Shown piece after piece: positions 53,600-62,961 of a stretch of 64,000 bases of DNA; position 1 is the stretch's first letter, and every line of letters starts with the position of its first letter. The stretch covers positions 310,001 to 374,000 of the forward strand of contig NZ_NJGU01000005.1 of the NCBI RefSeq assembly GCF_002213415.1, written 5' to 3'. Under the pieces are notes generated by a model. The model ran no database searches and was not told the DNA's origin. It saw nothing but the letters and a program-made list of their open reading frames with translations. The DNA comes from Herbaspirillum robiniae (GTDB lineage: Bacteria; Pseudomonadota; Gammaproteobacteria; Burkholderiales; Burkholderiaceae_D). Both the position numbers and the translations under genes were made by a program.

Positions 53600-55249
53600 A
53601 TGAAAAACTTCAAGATCGGCCAACGCCTTGGCCTCGGTTTCGCAGCACTGCTTATCCTGTTGGTTGCCATTGCCGGCTTCGGCCTGCGCCAGGTTTCAAA
53701 ACTGAATGACCGCATCGAATTCCTGACATCCATCGACGAGGGCAAGCTGATGGCCCTGTCCAAGGTACAGTTCGCCGTCGGCCTGCGCGCCATCGCCGCC
53801 CGCAACCTGGTGCTGGTGTCCAGCCCGGCCGAACAGAAGGGCGACATCGAACTGGTCACCAACGCCCAGAAAGACATCGACACCGGCATGGAGCAACTGG
53901 CCGCGTTGATGAAGAATCCTGAAACCTCGCAACAGGAACGCCAGATGCTGGAGCAGCTGCGCGCCCTGGAAGCGAAGTACCTGCCCATCGCCGTCAACAT
54001 CGGCAAGCTGGCGACCACGCAGCAGACCGATGCCGCCCGCGCCTCGCTGGTGAAGGACTGCATGCCGATCCTCAAGCAGGTGATCGCCCATATCTCGCAG
54101 TTCAATGAAGTGATGCACGCCAACTCCAGGGCCAATGTCGCCGCCGCTGAAGAAGCCTACGACATCGCCAAGTGGACCATGTTCGCCACCAGCCTGATCG
54201 CCCTGATCCTCGGCACCGTGATCGCCTGGATGCTGACCCGCTCGATCTCGCGTCCCCTGAAGGAAGCCGTTTCGGTGGCCCAGAACGTTCGTGACGGCGA
54301 CTTGACCAGCCGCATCGAGATCAAGAGCAACGACGAACTCGGCCAGCTGATGAGCGCGCTGAAGGGCATGAACGACAGCCTGCAATCGATCGTCGGCGAA
54401 GTGCGCTACGGCACCGACACCATCTCGGTGGCCTCCGATGAAATCAAGCGCGGCAACATGGACCTGTCCAACCGCACCGAACAGCAAGCCGGCTCGCTGC
54501 AGGAAACCGCCTCGGCGATGGAGGAACTGACCGCGACCGTGAAGCAGAACTCCGAAAACGCCGCCGAAGCCAACCGCCTGGCAGAGAACGCCTCGCAAGT
54601 GGCGGCCCAGGGTGGCGCAGCGGTGAGCCGCGTGGTCGACACCATGAGCTCGATCAGCGAATCGTCGAAGAAGATCGTCGACATCATCAGCGTCATCGAC
54701 GGCATCGCCTTCCAGACCAACATCCTGGCCCTGAACGCAGCAGTGGAAGCGGCCCGTGCCGGCGAACAAGGCCGCGGCTTCGCGGTGGTGGCTTCCGAAG
54801 TGCGCTCCCTGGCCCAACGCTCGGCCGTCGCCGCCAAGGAAATCAAGACCCTGATCGACGACTCCGTCTCCAAGGTCGAACTGGGCGCGCAGCAGGTCAA
54901 CGAAGCCGGCGCCACCATGAGCAACGTGGTCGACAGCATCAAGAGCGTGACCCACATCATGCACGACATCAGCGCCGCCAGCCGTGAGCAGACCATGGGC
55001 ATCGAACAGATCAACCGCGCCATCGTGCTGATCGACGAAGCAACCCAGCAGAACGCCGCCCTGGTCGAAGAAGCAGCAGCCGCCGCCGCTTCGATGCAGC
55101 AACAGACCGTCACCCTGACCGACGTGGTGAGCGTGTTCAAGCTGGACGAGACGCAAGCTCTGCCGGCCCCGACCGCACCGCGCAGCCGCAAGGTGGAAGC
55201 GCCGATGCTGGGCGGCATGTCGATGGGCGCCCTGGGCTACGCCGCCTGA
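53600..55249 (+). CDS. methyl-accepting chemotaxis protein, second of a tandem pair
   Basis: 549 residues, very like the preceding receptor along its whole length: identical opening KIGQRLGLGFAALL, the same shared blocks VQFAVGLRAIAARNLVLV and TLIDDSVSKVE, and the same tip. Main differences lie in the periplasmic bundle, the second helix and the tail (MGALGYAA). The ATG at 53600 has GGGAGG six to eleven bases upstream. Some codons differ from its neighbour (more A/T at third positions in places), which fits an older duplication with drift. A 15-bp inverted repeat lies in the leader, and a terminator follows about 110 bases downstream. Confidence 0.95.
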   Translation: MKNFKIGQRLGLGFAALLILLVAIAGFGLRQVSKLNDRIEFLTSIDEGKLMALSKVQFAVGLRAIAARNLVLVSSPAEQKGDIELVTNAQKDIDTGMEQLAALMKNPETSQQERQMLEQLRALEAKYLPIAVNIGKLATTQQTDAARASLVKDCMPILKQVIAHISQFNEVMHANSRANVAAAEEAYDIAKWTMFATSLIALILGTVIAWMLTRSISRPLKEAVSVAQNVRDGDLTSRIEIKSNDELGQLMSALKGMNDSLQSIVGEVRYGTDTISVASDEIKRGNMDLSNRTEQQAGSLQETASAMEELTATVKQNSENAAEANRLAENASQVAAQGGAAVSRVVDTMSSISESSKKIVDIISVIDGIAFQTNILALNAAVEAARAGEQGRGFAVVASEVRSLAQRSAVAAKEIKTLIDDSVSKVELGAQQVNEAGATMSNVVDSIKSVTHIMHDISAASREQTMGIEQINRAIVLIDEATQQNAALVEEAAAAAASMQQQTVTLTDVVSVFKLDETQALPAPTAPRSRKVEAPMLGGMSMGALGYAA

Positions 55250-55291
55250 GTCGGTGACCGGCGATCAACCAGCAGAAGACAGACCGTTTTT

Positions 55292-55327
55292 GCAGTAGTG
55301 GTAGCAGTAGTGCAGTAAGCAGTAGTG
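55292..55327. repeat. three near-tandem GCAGTAGTG repeats
   Basis: Copies at 55292-55300, 55304-55312 and 55319-55327, spaced by 3 and 6 bases, 43 bases after the second MCP stop. Simple-sequence slippage is the likely origin. Confidence 0.6.
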
Positions 55328-55361
55328 AGTTGTAGTTGTTTGACTTCCCTGAGGTATCTTT

Positions 55362-55391
55362 GCCGGCATCCACGGATGCCGGCTTTTTTTT
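55362..55391 (+). terminator. intrinsic terminator after the tandem MCP genes
   Basis: A perfect 10-bp stem GCCGGCATCC / GGATGCCGGC with a 2-base loop followed by eight T. Confidence 0.92.
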
Positions 55392-55599
55392 GCTCCGGGA
55401 AAACCTGCGCGGACATGGGCTCCCGCGCGGCGGCAACGGCGGGCGCGGGCTTTCCGGGGATCGGGAATCGAACGCCATCGGACGCCATCGGACGTTTTCA
55501 TGCCATTTCCGGCGTGCAACTGACGGCATCTGCGCGCAAGCCACACACAGCCCGGCCTTGCGGGGGTTTAGTGGACTTGTCACATAATTGTTGTATCCT

Positions 55600-56514
55600 A
55601 TGCCTCTTCGAAACTACGTCGGGCTCGCGCCTAACGCCATGCAAGATCACCCTAGTAGCGTCAAGTCTGACGCTAAACCCCACCGTTCGCTGTTCGAACG
55701 ACTCACCGCACTGATTTCCCCCGAACCCGAGAACCGGGCAGAGCTGCTCGAAGTTCTGCATGACGCGCACGAGCGCAACCTCATCGACGCCGACGCGCTG
55801 TCGATGATCGAAGGCGTGTTCCAGGTCTCCGACCTCGCCGCACGCGACATCATGGTGCCGCGCTCGCAGATGGACACCATCGACATCAGCAAACCCATCG
55901 ACACCTGGATGCCCGACGTGCTGTCGACCTCGCACTCGCGCTTCCCCGCCGTGGACGGCGAGCGCGACAAGGTGGTCGGCATCCTGCTGGCCAAGGACCT
56001 GCTGCGCTACTACGCCGAAGAATCCTTCGACGTGCGCGACATGCTGCGCCCGGCCATCTTCATCCCCGAATCCAAGCGCCTCAATGTGCTGCTGCGCGAC
56101 TTCCGCGCCAACCGCAACCACATGGCCATCGTGGTCGACGAATACGGCGGCGTGGCCGGCCTGATCACCATCGAAGACGTGCTGGAACAGATCGTCGGCG
56201 ACATCGAGGACGAATACGATTTCGACGAGGCCGAAGACAACGTGCTGGCCCTGAAGGACGGCCCCAACGGCGCCCGCTGGCGCATCAAGGCGCTGACCGA
56301 GATCGGGCAGTTCAATGATGAGGTCGGCAGCAGCTTCTCCGACGAGGACGCCGACACCATCGGCGGCCTGGTGGCCAACCATGTGGGCCGCGTGCCGCGC
56401 AAGGGCGACGAGTTCGACATCGACGGCCTGCACTTCGAAGTGCTGCGCGCCGATGCCCGCCAGGTGCACGTGCTGCTGGTGTCCAAGCTGCCGCCCGCGA
56501 CCGCCGAAGAGTAA
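55600..56514 (+). CDS. corC: CorC/HlyC family CBS-domain protein
   Basis: 304 residues from ATG 55600. A short N-terminal segment is followed by two CBS domains (MVPRSQMDTIDISKP, then RDMLRPAIFIPESKRLNVLL) and a C-terminal transporter-associated domain (EIGQFNDEVG, HVGRVPRKGDEFDI). There are no membrane helices, so this is the short soluble CorC type, linked to Mg2+/Co2+ efflux. A TTG at 55588 and an ATG at 55639 are alternatives. lnt follows 29 bases later, the conserved corC-lnt pair. Upstream the usual ybeY neighbour is displaced by two chemoreceptor genes. Confidence 0.92.
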   Translation: MPLRNYVGLAPNAMQDHPSSVKSDAKPHRSLFERLTALISPEPENRAELLEVLHDAHERNLIDADALSMIEGVFQVSDLAARDIMVPRSQMDTIDISKPIDTWMPDVLSTSHSRFPAVDGERDKVVGILLAKDLLRYYAEESFDVRDMLRPAIFIPESKRLNVLLRDFRANRNHMAIVVDEYGGVAGLITIEDVLEQIVGDIEDEYDFDEAEDNVLALKDGPNGARWRIKALTEIGQFNDEVGSSFSDEDADTIGGLVANHVGRVPRKGDEFDIDGLHFEVLRADARQVHVLLVSKLPPATAEE

Positions 56515-56543
56515 TTCGGCCACTTCCGCCCGTCCTTTCCAGC

Positions 56544-58172
56544 GTGAACTCCCCCGCACAACAAGATCGCCCCGTCCTGCGCGGGGACAACGCCGCGCGC
56601 GGCCGCTTCGACGCCATCTCGTGGCTGCTGCCGGCGCTGGCCGGCGCGGCCAACGTGTTCGCCTTCGCGCCGTTCCGGCTGTGGCCGCTGCAGATCCTGG
56701 CGCTGGCCTGGCTGTTCAACGGCGTGATCGCGGCGCCCGTACCGCTGGGCCGTTCCAGCACGCGCGCGTATTTCCTGCGCGGCTGGCTGTACGGCTTCGG
56801 CTGGTCGGCCGCCGGCGTGCACTGGCTGTACATCAGCATGCACGACTACGGCGGCATGCCGTCCTGGATGGCGGCGCTGGCGGTGGGCCTGCTGGCGCTG
56901 TACCTGGGACTGTACGCGGGTGCGGCCACCGCGCTGGCCGGCTGGCTGCGCACGCGCTGGTCGTCTTCGCAACCGGTGCTGGGCCTGCTGATGCTGCCCG
57001 CCCTGTGGACGCTGGCGGAATGGATGCGCGGCTGGGTGTTCACCGGCTTCCCCTGGCTGATCTCGGGCTATGCCCATACCACCGGCCCGCTGGCGGGCTT
57101 TGCCGCCGTCGGCGGCGTCTACGGCGTGGGCTGGGTCGCGGCGCTGATCGCCGGCGCGCTGGCGCTGCTGTGGCAAGGATTGCGCCGCAAGGGCGCGGGC
57201 TCGGTGCGCATCGCCCTGCCGCTGGGTGTGGCGGCGGCGCTGTGCCTGGCAGGACTCGGGCTGCGCCAGGTGCAATGGACCTCGCCGCAGGGACAGCCGA
57301 TCACGGTGCGCCTCCTGCAGGGCAACATCCCGCAGGAGATGAAGTTCTCCAACGACGCGCTGGTGTCCACGCTGGGCATGTACGAACAGATGATCAGCGC
57401 CGAACCGGCCGACCTGATCGCCACCCCGGAAACCGCGATCCCGCTGCTGCCGCAGCAGCTGCCGCCGGACTACCTGGCGCGCATCGCACGCTTCGCCCAG
57501 AACTCCGGCAGCCACCTTGCGCTGGGCATTCCGCTGTCCGACGGTCCGCAGATGTATGCCAATTCGGTGCTGGGTTTCGGCCCCGAGGCCGGCTCGGCGG
57601 CAATGCCTTATCGTTATGACAAGCATCACCTGGTGCCTTTCGGCGAATTCATCCCGCCTGGCTTTCGCTGGTTCGTGGACATGATGAACATCCCGCTGGG
57701 CGACATGACGCGCGGCGATCCGGTGCAATCGCCCTTCGGCGTCAAGGACCAGTGGGTGCTGCCCAATATCTGCTACGAAGACCTGTTCGGCGAGGAAATC
57801 GCCAGCCAGCTGCGCGGCGCCTATCGTGCCGGCCAGCCGCAGGCCAGCGTGCTGCTGAACCTGTCCAACATCGCCTGGTTCGGCAACTCCATCGCCCTGC
57901 CCCAGCACCTGCAGATCTCGCAGATGCGTACGCTGGAAACCGGCCGTCCCATGCTGCGCGCCACCAACACCGGCGCCACGGCCGTGATCGTGCCCGGCGG
58001 CGGGCTGGACGAGCTGGCGCCTTACACGCGCGGCGTTCTGTCGGCCAAGGTGCAGGGTTACGCCGGACAGACGCCCTACATTCTGCTGGGCAACAAGCTG
58101 GCGGTGGGCCTGGCGGTGCTGATGCTGCTGCTGGCCTGGGGCCGCAACAAGGCCGCGCGCATCCGCCACTGA
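56544..58172 (+). CDS. lnt: Lnt, apolipoprotein N-acyltransferase
   Basis: 542 residues, starting at GTG 56544. The N-terminal half has about six to seven membrane helices; the C-terminal half is a periplasmic nitrilase domain. The catalytic triad is seen as Glu in LIATPETAIPLLP, Lys in YRYDKHHLVPFGEF and Cys in PNICYEDLFGEE. The enzyme adds the third acyl chain to the N-terminal Cys of lipoproteins, taking it from phospholipid. A last helix anchors the C-terminus. It is most likely transcribed with corC. glyQ follows after 141 bases. Confidence 0.95.
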   Translation: MNSPAQQDRPVLRGDNAARGRFDAISWLLPALAGAANVFAFAPFRLWPLQILALAWLFNGVIAAPVPLGRSSTRAYFLRGWLYGFGWSAAGVHWLYISMHDYGGMPSWMAALAVGLLALYLGLYAGAATALAGWLRTRWSSSQPVLGLLMLPALWTLAEWMRGWVFTGFPWLISGYAHTTGPLAGFAAVGGVYGVGWVAALIAGALALLWQGLRRKGAGSVRIALPLGVAAALCLAGLGLRQVQWTSPQGQPITVRLLQGNIPQEMKFSNDALVSTLGMYEQMISAEPADLIATPETAIPLLPQQLPPDYLARIARFAQNSGSHLALGIPLSDGPQMYANSVLGFGPEAGSAAMPYRYDKHHLVPFGEFIPPGFRWFVDMMNIPLGDMTRGDPVQSPFGVKDQWVLPNICYEDLFGEEIASQLRGAYRAGQPQASVLLNLSNIAWFGNSIALPQHLQISQMRTLETGRPMLRATNTGATAVIVPGGGLDELAPYTRGVLSAKVQGYAGQTPYILLGNKLAVGLAVLMLLLAWGRNKAARIRH

Positions 58173-58257
58173 GCCGTGGCGGGGGCTCCGCCGTCCGGGC
58201 GCGCGCCCGCACGCCGTCATCGGCCCTCCCGAAACCGGGTCAAACGACCCAAAAGAC

Positions 58258-58278
58258 GCTAAAATTCAAGGTTTTAGC
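58258..58278 (+). repeat. 7-bp inverted repeat in the glyQ leader
   Basis: GCTAAAA (58258-58264) and TTTTAGC (58272-58278) form a perfect stem with a 7-base loop, 36 bases before the glyQ ATG. It overlaps a TAAAAT that may be the -10 element. Confidence 0.4.
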
Positions 58279-58313
58279 AATTCCTCGCCGCTTCATCCGG
58301 GCAACAACACACG

Positions 58314-59231
58314 ATGCTGACATTCCAACAAATCATCCTCAAGCTGCAAGAATATTGGGACGCCCAAGGCTGCGCGCTGCTGCAGCCCTACGACATGGAA
58401 GTGGGCGCGGGCACCTCGCACACCGCGACCTTCCTGCGCGCGATCGGGCCCGAGCCGTGGCGCGCCGCCTATGTGCAGCCGTCGCGCCGTCCCAAGGATG
58501 GCCGCTATGGCGAAAACCCCAACCGCATGCAGCACTACTACCAGTACCAGGTGGTGTTGAAGCCGGCCCCGGAAAACATCCTGGACCTGTACCTGGGTTC
58601 GCTGGAAGCGCTGGGCCTGGACCTGAAGCAGAACGACGTGCGCTTCGTCGAGGATGACTGGGAAAACCCGACCCTGGGCGCCTGGGGCCTGGGCTGGGAA
58701 GTCTGGCTCAACGGCATGGAAGTGACCCAGTTCACCTACTTCCAGCAGGTCGGCGGCCTGGACTGCAAGCCGGTGCTGGGCGAGATCACCTACGGCATCG
58801 AACGCCTGGCGATGTACCTGCAGGGCGTGGAAAACGTCTACGACCTGGTCTGGACCGAATGGACCGAAAATGGCGTGAAGAAGAAGCTGACCTACGGCGA
58901 CGTGTTCCACCAGAACGAAGTGGAGCAGTCGACCTTCAACTTCGAATACTCGAACACCGAGTTCCTGTTCTCGCTGTTTTCCAATTACGAAGCCGAGGCC
59001 AAGCGCCTGATGGAAGTGCCGCTGGCGCTGCCGGCCTACGAGCAGGTGCTCAAGGCCGCGCACACCTTCAACATGCTGGACGCGCGCGGCGCCATCTCGG
59101 TCACCGAGCGCGCCGCCTACATCGGCCGCATCCGCAACCTGTCGCGCGCCGTGGCGCAAGCCTATTTCGAGTCGCGCGAGCGCCTGGGCTTCCCGATGCT
59201 GGGCGCACCGGCGCCGGCGCAGGCAGCGTAA
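58314..59231 (+). CDS. glyQ: GlyQ, glycyl-tRNA synthetase alpha subunit
   Basis: 305 residues, the usual size. The alpha subunit of the (alpha-beta)2 bacterial enzyme holds the class II catalytic core that makes glycyl-adenylate. Recognisable motifs are [54 protein letters not shown] and the class II motif 3 region [15 protein letters not shown]. glyS follows 60 bases downstream in the same direction, so both subunits come from one transcript. Confidence 0.97.
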   Translation: MLTFQQIILKLQEYWDAQGCALLQPYDMEVGAGTSHTATFLRAIGPEPWRAAYVQPSRRPKDGRYGENPNRMQHYYQYQVVLKPAPENILDLYLGSLEALGLDLKQNDVRFVEDDWENPTLGAWGLGWEVWLNGMEVTQFTYFQQVGGLDCKPVLGEITYGIERLAMYLQGVENVYDLVWTEWTENGVKKKLTYGDVFHQNEVEQSTFNFEYSNTEFLFSLFSNYEAEAKRLMEVPLALPAYEQVLKAAHTFNMLDARGAISVTERAAYIGRIRNLSRAVAQAYFESRERLGFPMLGAPAPAQAA

Positions 59232-59291
59232 GAACATGAGCGGCGCGCGGCCGGTGGCCGGCGCCTTCTGCAAGACAGCAAGACAAACGAC

Positions 59292-61412
59292 ATGAACCAG
59301 ACACTCCTCGTAGAACTCGTCACCGAAGAACTCCCGCCCAAGGCGCTGGCCAAGCTGGGCGACGCTTTCGCCGCCGGCATCTTCAACGGCCTGCAAAGCC
59401 GCGGCTATCTCGAAGCCGATGCCGTCGCCACCGCCTATGCCACGCCGCGCCGCCTGGCCGTGAACGTGACCAAGGTGCGCGCCGCCTCGCCGGACAAATC
59501 CATCCGTGAAAAGGTGCTGCCGGTATCGGTCGGCCTGGACGCCGAAGGCCGTCCGGCCGCGCCGCTGGTCAAGAAGCTGGCGGCGCTGGCCGCCGCCACC
59601 GGCGCCGCCGTGATCACGCCCGACCAGCTCGAGCGCGCGCAGGACGGCAAGGCCGAGAGCTTCTTCTACACCTATACCGCCAAGGGCTCGCCGCTGGCCG
59701 TCGGCCTGCAGGCCGCGCTGGAGGACTCCCTGTCCAAGCTGCCCATCCCCAAGGTGATGAGCTACCAGCGCCAGTTCGGCCGCGCCGCCGGCGAGACCGT
59801 GCACTTCGTGCGCCCGGCGCACTACTTGGTGGCGCTGTTCGGCGCCGACGTGGTGCCGCTGAACATCCTCGGCCTGGACGCCGGCCGCACCACGCTGGGC
59901 CATCGCTTCCTGTCGCAGGGCGCGCTGCAGATTTCCGCGCCCGACGCCTACGTCGAGACGCTGGTCTCGCAAGGCCGCGTCATCGCCAGCTTCACCGAGC
60001 GCCGTGAAAAGATCCGCGCCGCGCTGCTGGCCCAGGCCGGCGCCGACCAGGTGCTGATGCCGGAAAGCCTGCTCGACGAAGTCACCGCGCTGGTCGAGTG
60101 GCCGGTGGTCTACGAGTGCCGGTTCGAGGATGAATTCCTGGCCGTGCCGCAGGAATGCCTGATCCTGACCATGCAGACCAACCAGAAGTATTTCGCCCTG
60201 ACCGACGCCGCGGGCAAGCTGCGTTCGCGCTTCCTGATCGTCTCCAACCTGGAGACCGCGCATCCCGAGCACATCATCGGCGGCAACGAGCGCGTGGTGC
60301 GCCCACGCCTGTCGGACGCCAAGTTCTTCTTCGAGCAGGACAAGAAGAAGAAACTGGCCGACCGCGTGCCGCAGCTGGCCAACGTGGTCTATCACAACAA
60401 GCTGGGCAACCAGCTGCAACGCACCGAGCGCGTCAAGGCGCTGGCCGGCAAGATCGCCGGCCTGTTGGGCGGCGACGTGGCGCTGGCCGAACGCGGCGCG
60501 CTGCTGGCCAAGGCCGACCTGCTGACCGACATGGTGGGCGAGTTCCCCGAGCTGCAAGGCATCATGGGCACCTACTACGCACGCCACGACGGCGAAGCCG
60601 ACGAGGTCGCGCTGGCCGCGTCCGAGCATTACCAGCCGCGCTTTGCCGGCGATGCATTGCCAGCGACTGCCACCGGCGCCGCCGTGGCCCTGGCCGACAA
60701 GCTCGAAACCCTGGTCGGCATCTGGGGCATCGGCCTGCAGCCGACCGGCGACAAGGACCCGTTCGCGCTGCGCCGCCATGCCCTGGGCGTGCTGCGCATG
60801 CTGGTCGAAAAGCGCCTGCCCCTGTCGGTGAACGCCTTGCTGGACGCAGCCGTGGCGCTGTTCGCCGGCAACGCCAACTTCAAGGATCCGCGGGCCGACG
60901 TGCAAGCCTTCATCTACGACCGCCTGCGCGGCCTGCTGCGCGAGCGCGGCTTCGCCCAGAACGAGGTCGAAGCGGTGGTGGCGCAGCAGCCTGAAATGCT
61001 GGACAACGTGGTCGAACGCCTGGACGCTGTGAAGGCCTTCGCCGCCCTGCCCGAGGCCGAAGCGCTGGCCGCGGCCAACAAGCGCATCACCAACATCCTG
61101 AAGAAGATCGAAGGCGTGGCCATCGACGGCCATGGCGCGGTACAGAACGGCCTGCTGCGCGAAGTCGCCGAGCAGGGCCTGTACTCGGCCATGCAGCTGT
61201 CGCGTCCGCAAGTGCAGGCGGCCTATGACAAGGGCGACTTCGCCGGCGCGCTCAAGGCGCTGGCCCAGCTGCGCACCAATGTCGACGCCTTCTTCAACGA
61301 CGTCATGGTCAACGCCGAAGACGAGCAGCTGCGCAAGAACCGCCAGGCATTGCTGGCGGAACTGCACGGCATGCTCAACCAGGTGGCCGACATCTCCAAG
61401 CTGGCCGCCTGA
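59292..61412 (+). CDS. glyS: GlyS, glycyl-tRNA synthetase beta subunit
   Basis: 706 residues. The beta subunit binds tRNA-Gly and is required for charging. It opens [19 protein letters not shown], the standard GlyS start, and includes [22 protein letters not shown], an HD-like segment ([20 protein letters not shown]), [16 protein letters not shown] and a DALR-like C-terminal anticodon-binding region. It forms one operon with glyQ. A strong hairpin follows its stop, then gmhB. Confidence 0.97.
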   Translation: MNQTLLVELVTEELPPKALAKLGDAFAAGIFNGLQSRGYLEADAVATAYATPRRLAVNVTKVRAASPDKSIREKVLPVSVGLDAEGRPAAPLVKKLAALAAATGAAVITPDQLERAQDGKAESFFYTYTAKGSPLAVGLQAALEDSLSKLPIPKVMSYQRQFGRAAGETVHFVRPAHYLVALFGADVVPLNILGLDAGRTTLGHRFLSQGALQISAPDAYVETLVSQGRVIASFTERREKIRAALLAQAGADQVLMPESLLDEVTALVEWPVVYECRFEDEFLAVPQECLILTMQTNQKYFALTDAAGKLRSRFLIVSNLETAHPEHIIGGNERVVRPRLSDAKFFFEQDKKKKLADRVPQLANVVYHNKLGNQLQRTERVKALAGKIAGLLGGDVALAERGALLAKADLLTDMVGEFPELQGIMGTYYARHDGEADEVALAASEHYQPRFAGDALPATATGAAVALADKLETLVGIWGIGLQPTGDKDPFALRRHALGVLRMLVEKRLPLSVNALLDAAVALFAGNANFKDPRADVQAFIYDRLRGLLRERGFAQNEVEAVVAQQPEMLDNVVERLDAVKAFAALPEAEALAAANKRITNILKKIEGVAIDGHGAVQNGLLREVAEQGLYSAMQLSRPQVQAAYDKGDFAGALKALAQLRTNVDAFFNDVMVNAEDEQLRKNRQALLAELHGMLNQVADISKLAA

Positions 61413-61434
61413 TCGAAACGCTGCAAGGGAAGCT

Positions 61435-61467
61435 CCGCCGCGCATGGCCTTCGGGCCTGCGCGGCGG
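61435..61467. repeat. strong stem-loop between glyS and gmhB
   Basis: A GC-rich stem of about 14 bp with one bulged T and a 4-base loop (61435-61449 with 61454-61467). No T-run follows, so it is not a standard terminator. It may protect the 3' end of glyQS mRNA. Confidence 0.6.
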
Positions 61468-61491
61468 ATTGCATAAAGGGAAGCCAAAGGC

Positions 61492-62049
61492 ATGAAACTG
61501 ATCATCCTCGACCGCGACGGCGTCATCAACCACGACTCCGACGCCTTCATCAAATCGCCCGACGAGTGGATCCCGATCAAGGGTTCGCTGGAAGCGATCG
61601 CGCGCCTGAACCAGGCCGGCTATCGCGTGGTGGTCGCCACCAACCAGTCGGGCGTGGCGCGCGGCCTGTTCGACATCAAGACCCTGAACGCCATCCACCA
61701 GAAGATGCACAGCGCGGCCCAGCAGGTCGGCGCCGACATCGACGCGGTGTTCTTCTGCCCGCACTCGGCCGACGACAACTGCGACTGCCGCAAGCCCAAG
61801 CCGGGCATGTTCCACGAGATCGCCAAGCGCTTCAACATCAGCCTGCGCGGCGGCGTGGTCACCGTGGGCGACTCGCTGCGCGACCTGCAGGCCGGCTACG
61901 TGGCCGGCTGCGCGCCCTGCCTGGTGCTCACCGGCAAGGGCGAGAAAACCCAGGCCAAGGGCGGCCTGCCGCCGGGCACGCTGACCTATCCGGATTTGTC
62001 GGCGGTGGTTGATTTCGTTCTCAAGTCGCCGGTCGACGTTTCGGTATAG
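61492..62049 (+). CDS. gmhB: GmhB, D-glycero-beta-D-manno-heptose-1,7-bisphosphate 7-phosphatase
   Basis: 185 residues of the HAD superfamily. The nucleophile and general acid are Asp7 and Asp9 in ILDRDGVIN. The zinc-binding Cys cluster CPHSADDNCDCRKPKPG and the closing VGDSLRDLQAG complete the active site. GmhB removes the 7-phosphate during ADP-heptose synthesis for the lipopolysaccharide inner core. It sits between glyQS and plsC, in the order glyQ-glyS-gmhB-plsC known from related betaproteobacteria. Confidence 0.95.
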   Translation: MKLIILDRDGVINHDSDAFIKSPDEWIPIKGSLEAIARLNQAGYRVVVATNQSGVARGLFDIKTLNAIHQKMHSAAQQVGADIDAVFFCPHSADDNCDCRKPKPGMFHEIAKRFNISLRGGVVTVGDSLRDLQAGYVAGCAPCLVLTGKGEKTQAKGGLPPGTLTYPDLSAVVDFVLKSPVDVSV

Positions 62050-62141
62050 TAGGCGCTCGTACCACGAGCGGCCCGGACGGCCCGCATCCTGCGCCGTCCG
62101 CCTCACAACACAAGCATGCTGCGGCATGGGAGAAAAGCATT

Positions 62142-62930
62142 TTGCGCCTTACCCTGATTCTGCGTTCGGTGGTGTTCATGGTCCTGATGGCGGTCGCCAC
62201 CATCATCTGGTCCTTCGCCTGCCTGCTGTCCGCCCCCTTCCCTTACGCCCAGCGCTATTGGTGGACCTCGCGCTGGAACGTGTTCGTCATCTGGACCGCG
62301 AAAGTCATCTGCGGCATCCGCTATGAGATCCGCGGCAGGGAAAACCTGCCCGACGCGCCCGTGATCCTGCTCTCCAAGCACCAGTCGGCCTGGGAGACCA
62401 TCTTCTACGTCATCAACATGCCGCGCCCGCTGGTGTTCGTGTTCAAGAAAGAGCTCACCTACATCCCGTTCTTCGGCTGGGGCATCGCGCTGCTGCGCAT
62501 GATCCCGATCGACCGCAGCAAAGGCCGCGACGCCTTCTCGCAGGTGCTGGAACACGGCAGGCGGCGCCTGCGCGACGGCCAGTGGATCGTGATGTTCCCC
62601 GAGGGCACGCGCACCAGGGTCGGCTCGCAGGGCAAATACAAGGCCGGCGGCTCGCGCCTGGCGGTGGAAACCAACACCCTGGTGGTGCCGGTCGCCATGA
62701 ACTCCGGCGAACACTGGCCCAAGGGCACCTTCGTGAAGCGGCCGGGCAAGATCATCGTCTCCATCGGCAAGCCGATTTCGCCCGAAGGCCTGACGCCGCA
62801 GGAGTTGAACGAGCGCGTGGAAAATTGGATAGAATCCGAGATGCGCGTGATTTCGCCGGACGCATACAAGAACAGCGCGCCCCGGCAAGCCGCCGGCGCT
62901 TCCGCTGATCCGGCCGGTCTTAGCAAATAG
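62142..62930 (+). CDS. plsC: PlsC-type 1-acyl-sn-glycerol-3-phosphate acyltransferase
   Basis: 262 residues starting at TTG 62142 with GGGAGA upstream. An N-terminal membrane helix (about 10-33) anchors it to the inner membrane. The acyltransferase motifs are KHQSAWE (an H-x4-E in place of the usual H-x4-D), IPIDRSKGRDA, FPEGTRTRVG and VVPVAMNSG. It adds the sn-2 acyl chain to lysophosphatidate, the step after PlsY. The window therefore encodes two consecutive steps of phosphatidate synthesis. The Glu in the catalytic box is notable, but the rest is intact. Confidence 0.93.
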   Translation: MRLTLILRSVVFMVLMAVATIIWSFACLLSAPFPYAQRYWWTSRWNVFVIWTAKVICGIRYEIRGRENLPDAPVILLSKHQSAWETIFYVINMPRPLVFVFKKELTYIPFFGWGIALLRMIPIDRSKGRDAFSQVLEHGRRRLRDGQWIVMFPEGTRTRVGSQGKYKAGGSRLAVETNTLVVPVAMNSGEHWPKGTFVKRPGKIIVSIGKPISPEGLTPQELNERVENWIESEMRVISPDAYKNSAPRQAAGASADPAGLSK

Positions 62931-62961
62931 CCAACCGCACTCCCAGGACGCCGCGACTCCC

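Larger units (their letters stand above)
55250..55599. other. 350-base spacer with repeats and a terminator before corC
   Basis: Three copies of GCAGTAGTG (55292-55300, 55304-55312, 55319-55327), a strong terminator at 55362-55391, and a tandem ACGCCATCGG pair (55472-55491). A CATAAT at 55583-55588 may be the -10 of corC. No gene is seen. Confidence 0.5.

Noticed and set aside
58258-58313. T-box-like or riboswitch leader of glyQ
   Set aside because: Only a 7-bp hairpin is present. No T-box bulge sequence or terminator/antiterminator pair is seen, and T-boxes are rare in proteobacteria.
58293-61580. Minus-strand open frame of about 1,100 codons opposite glyQS
   Set aside because: Same shadow composition; glyQ and glyS are unambiguous on the other strand.
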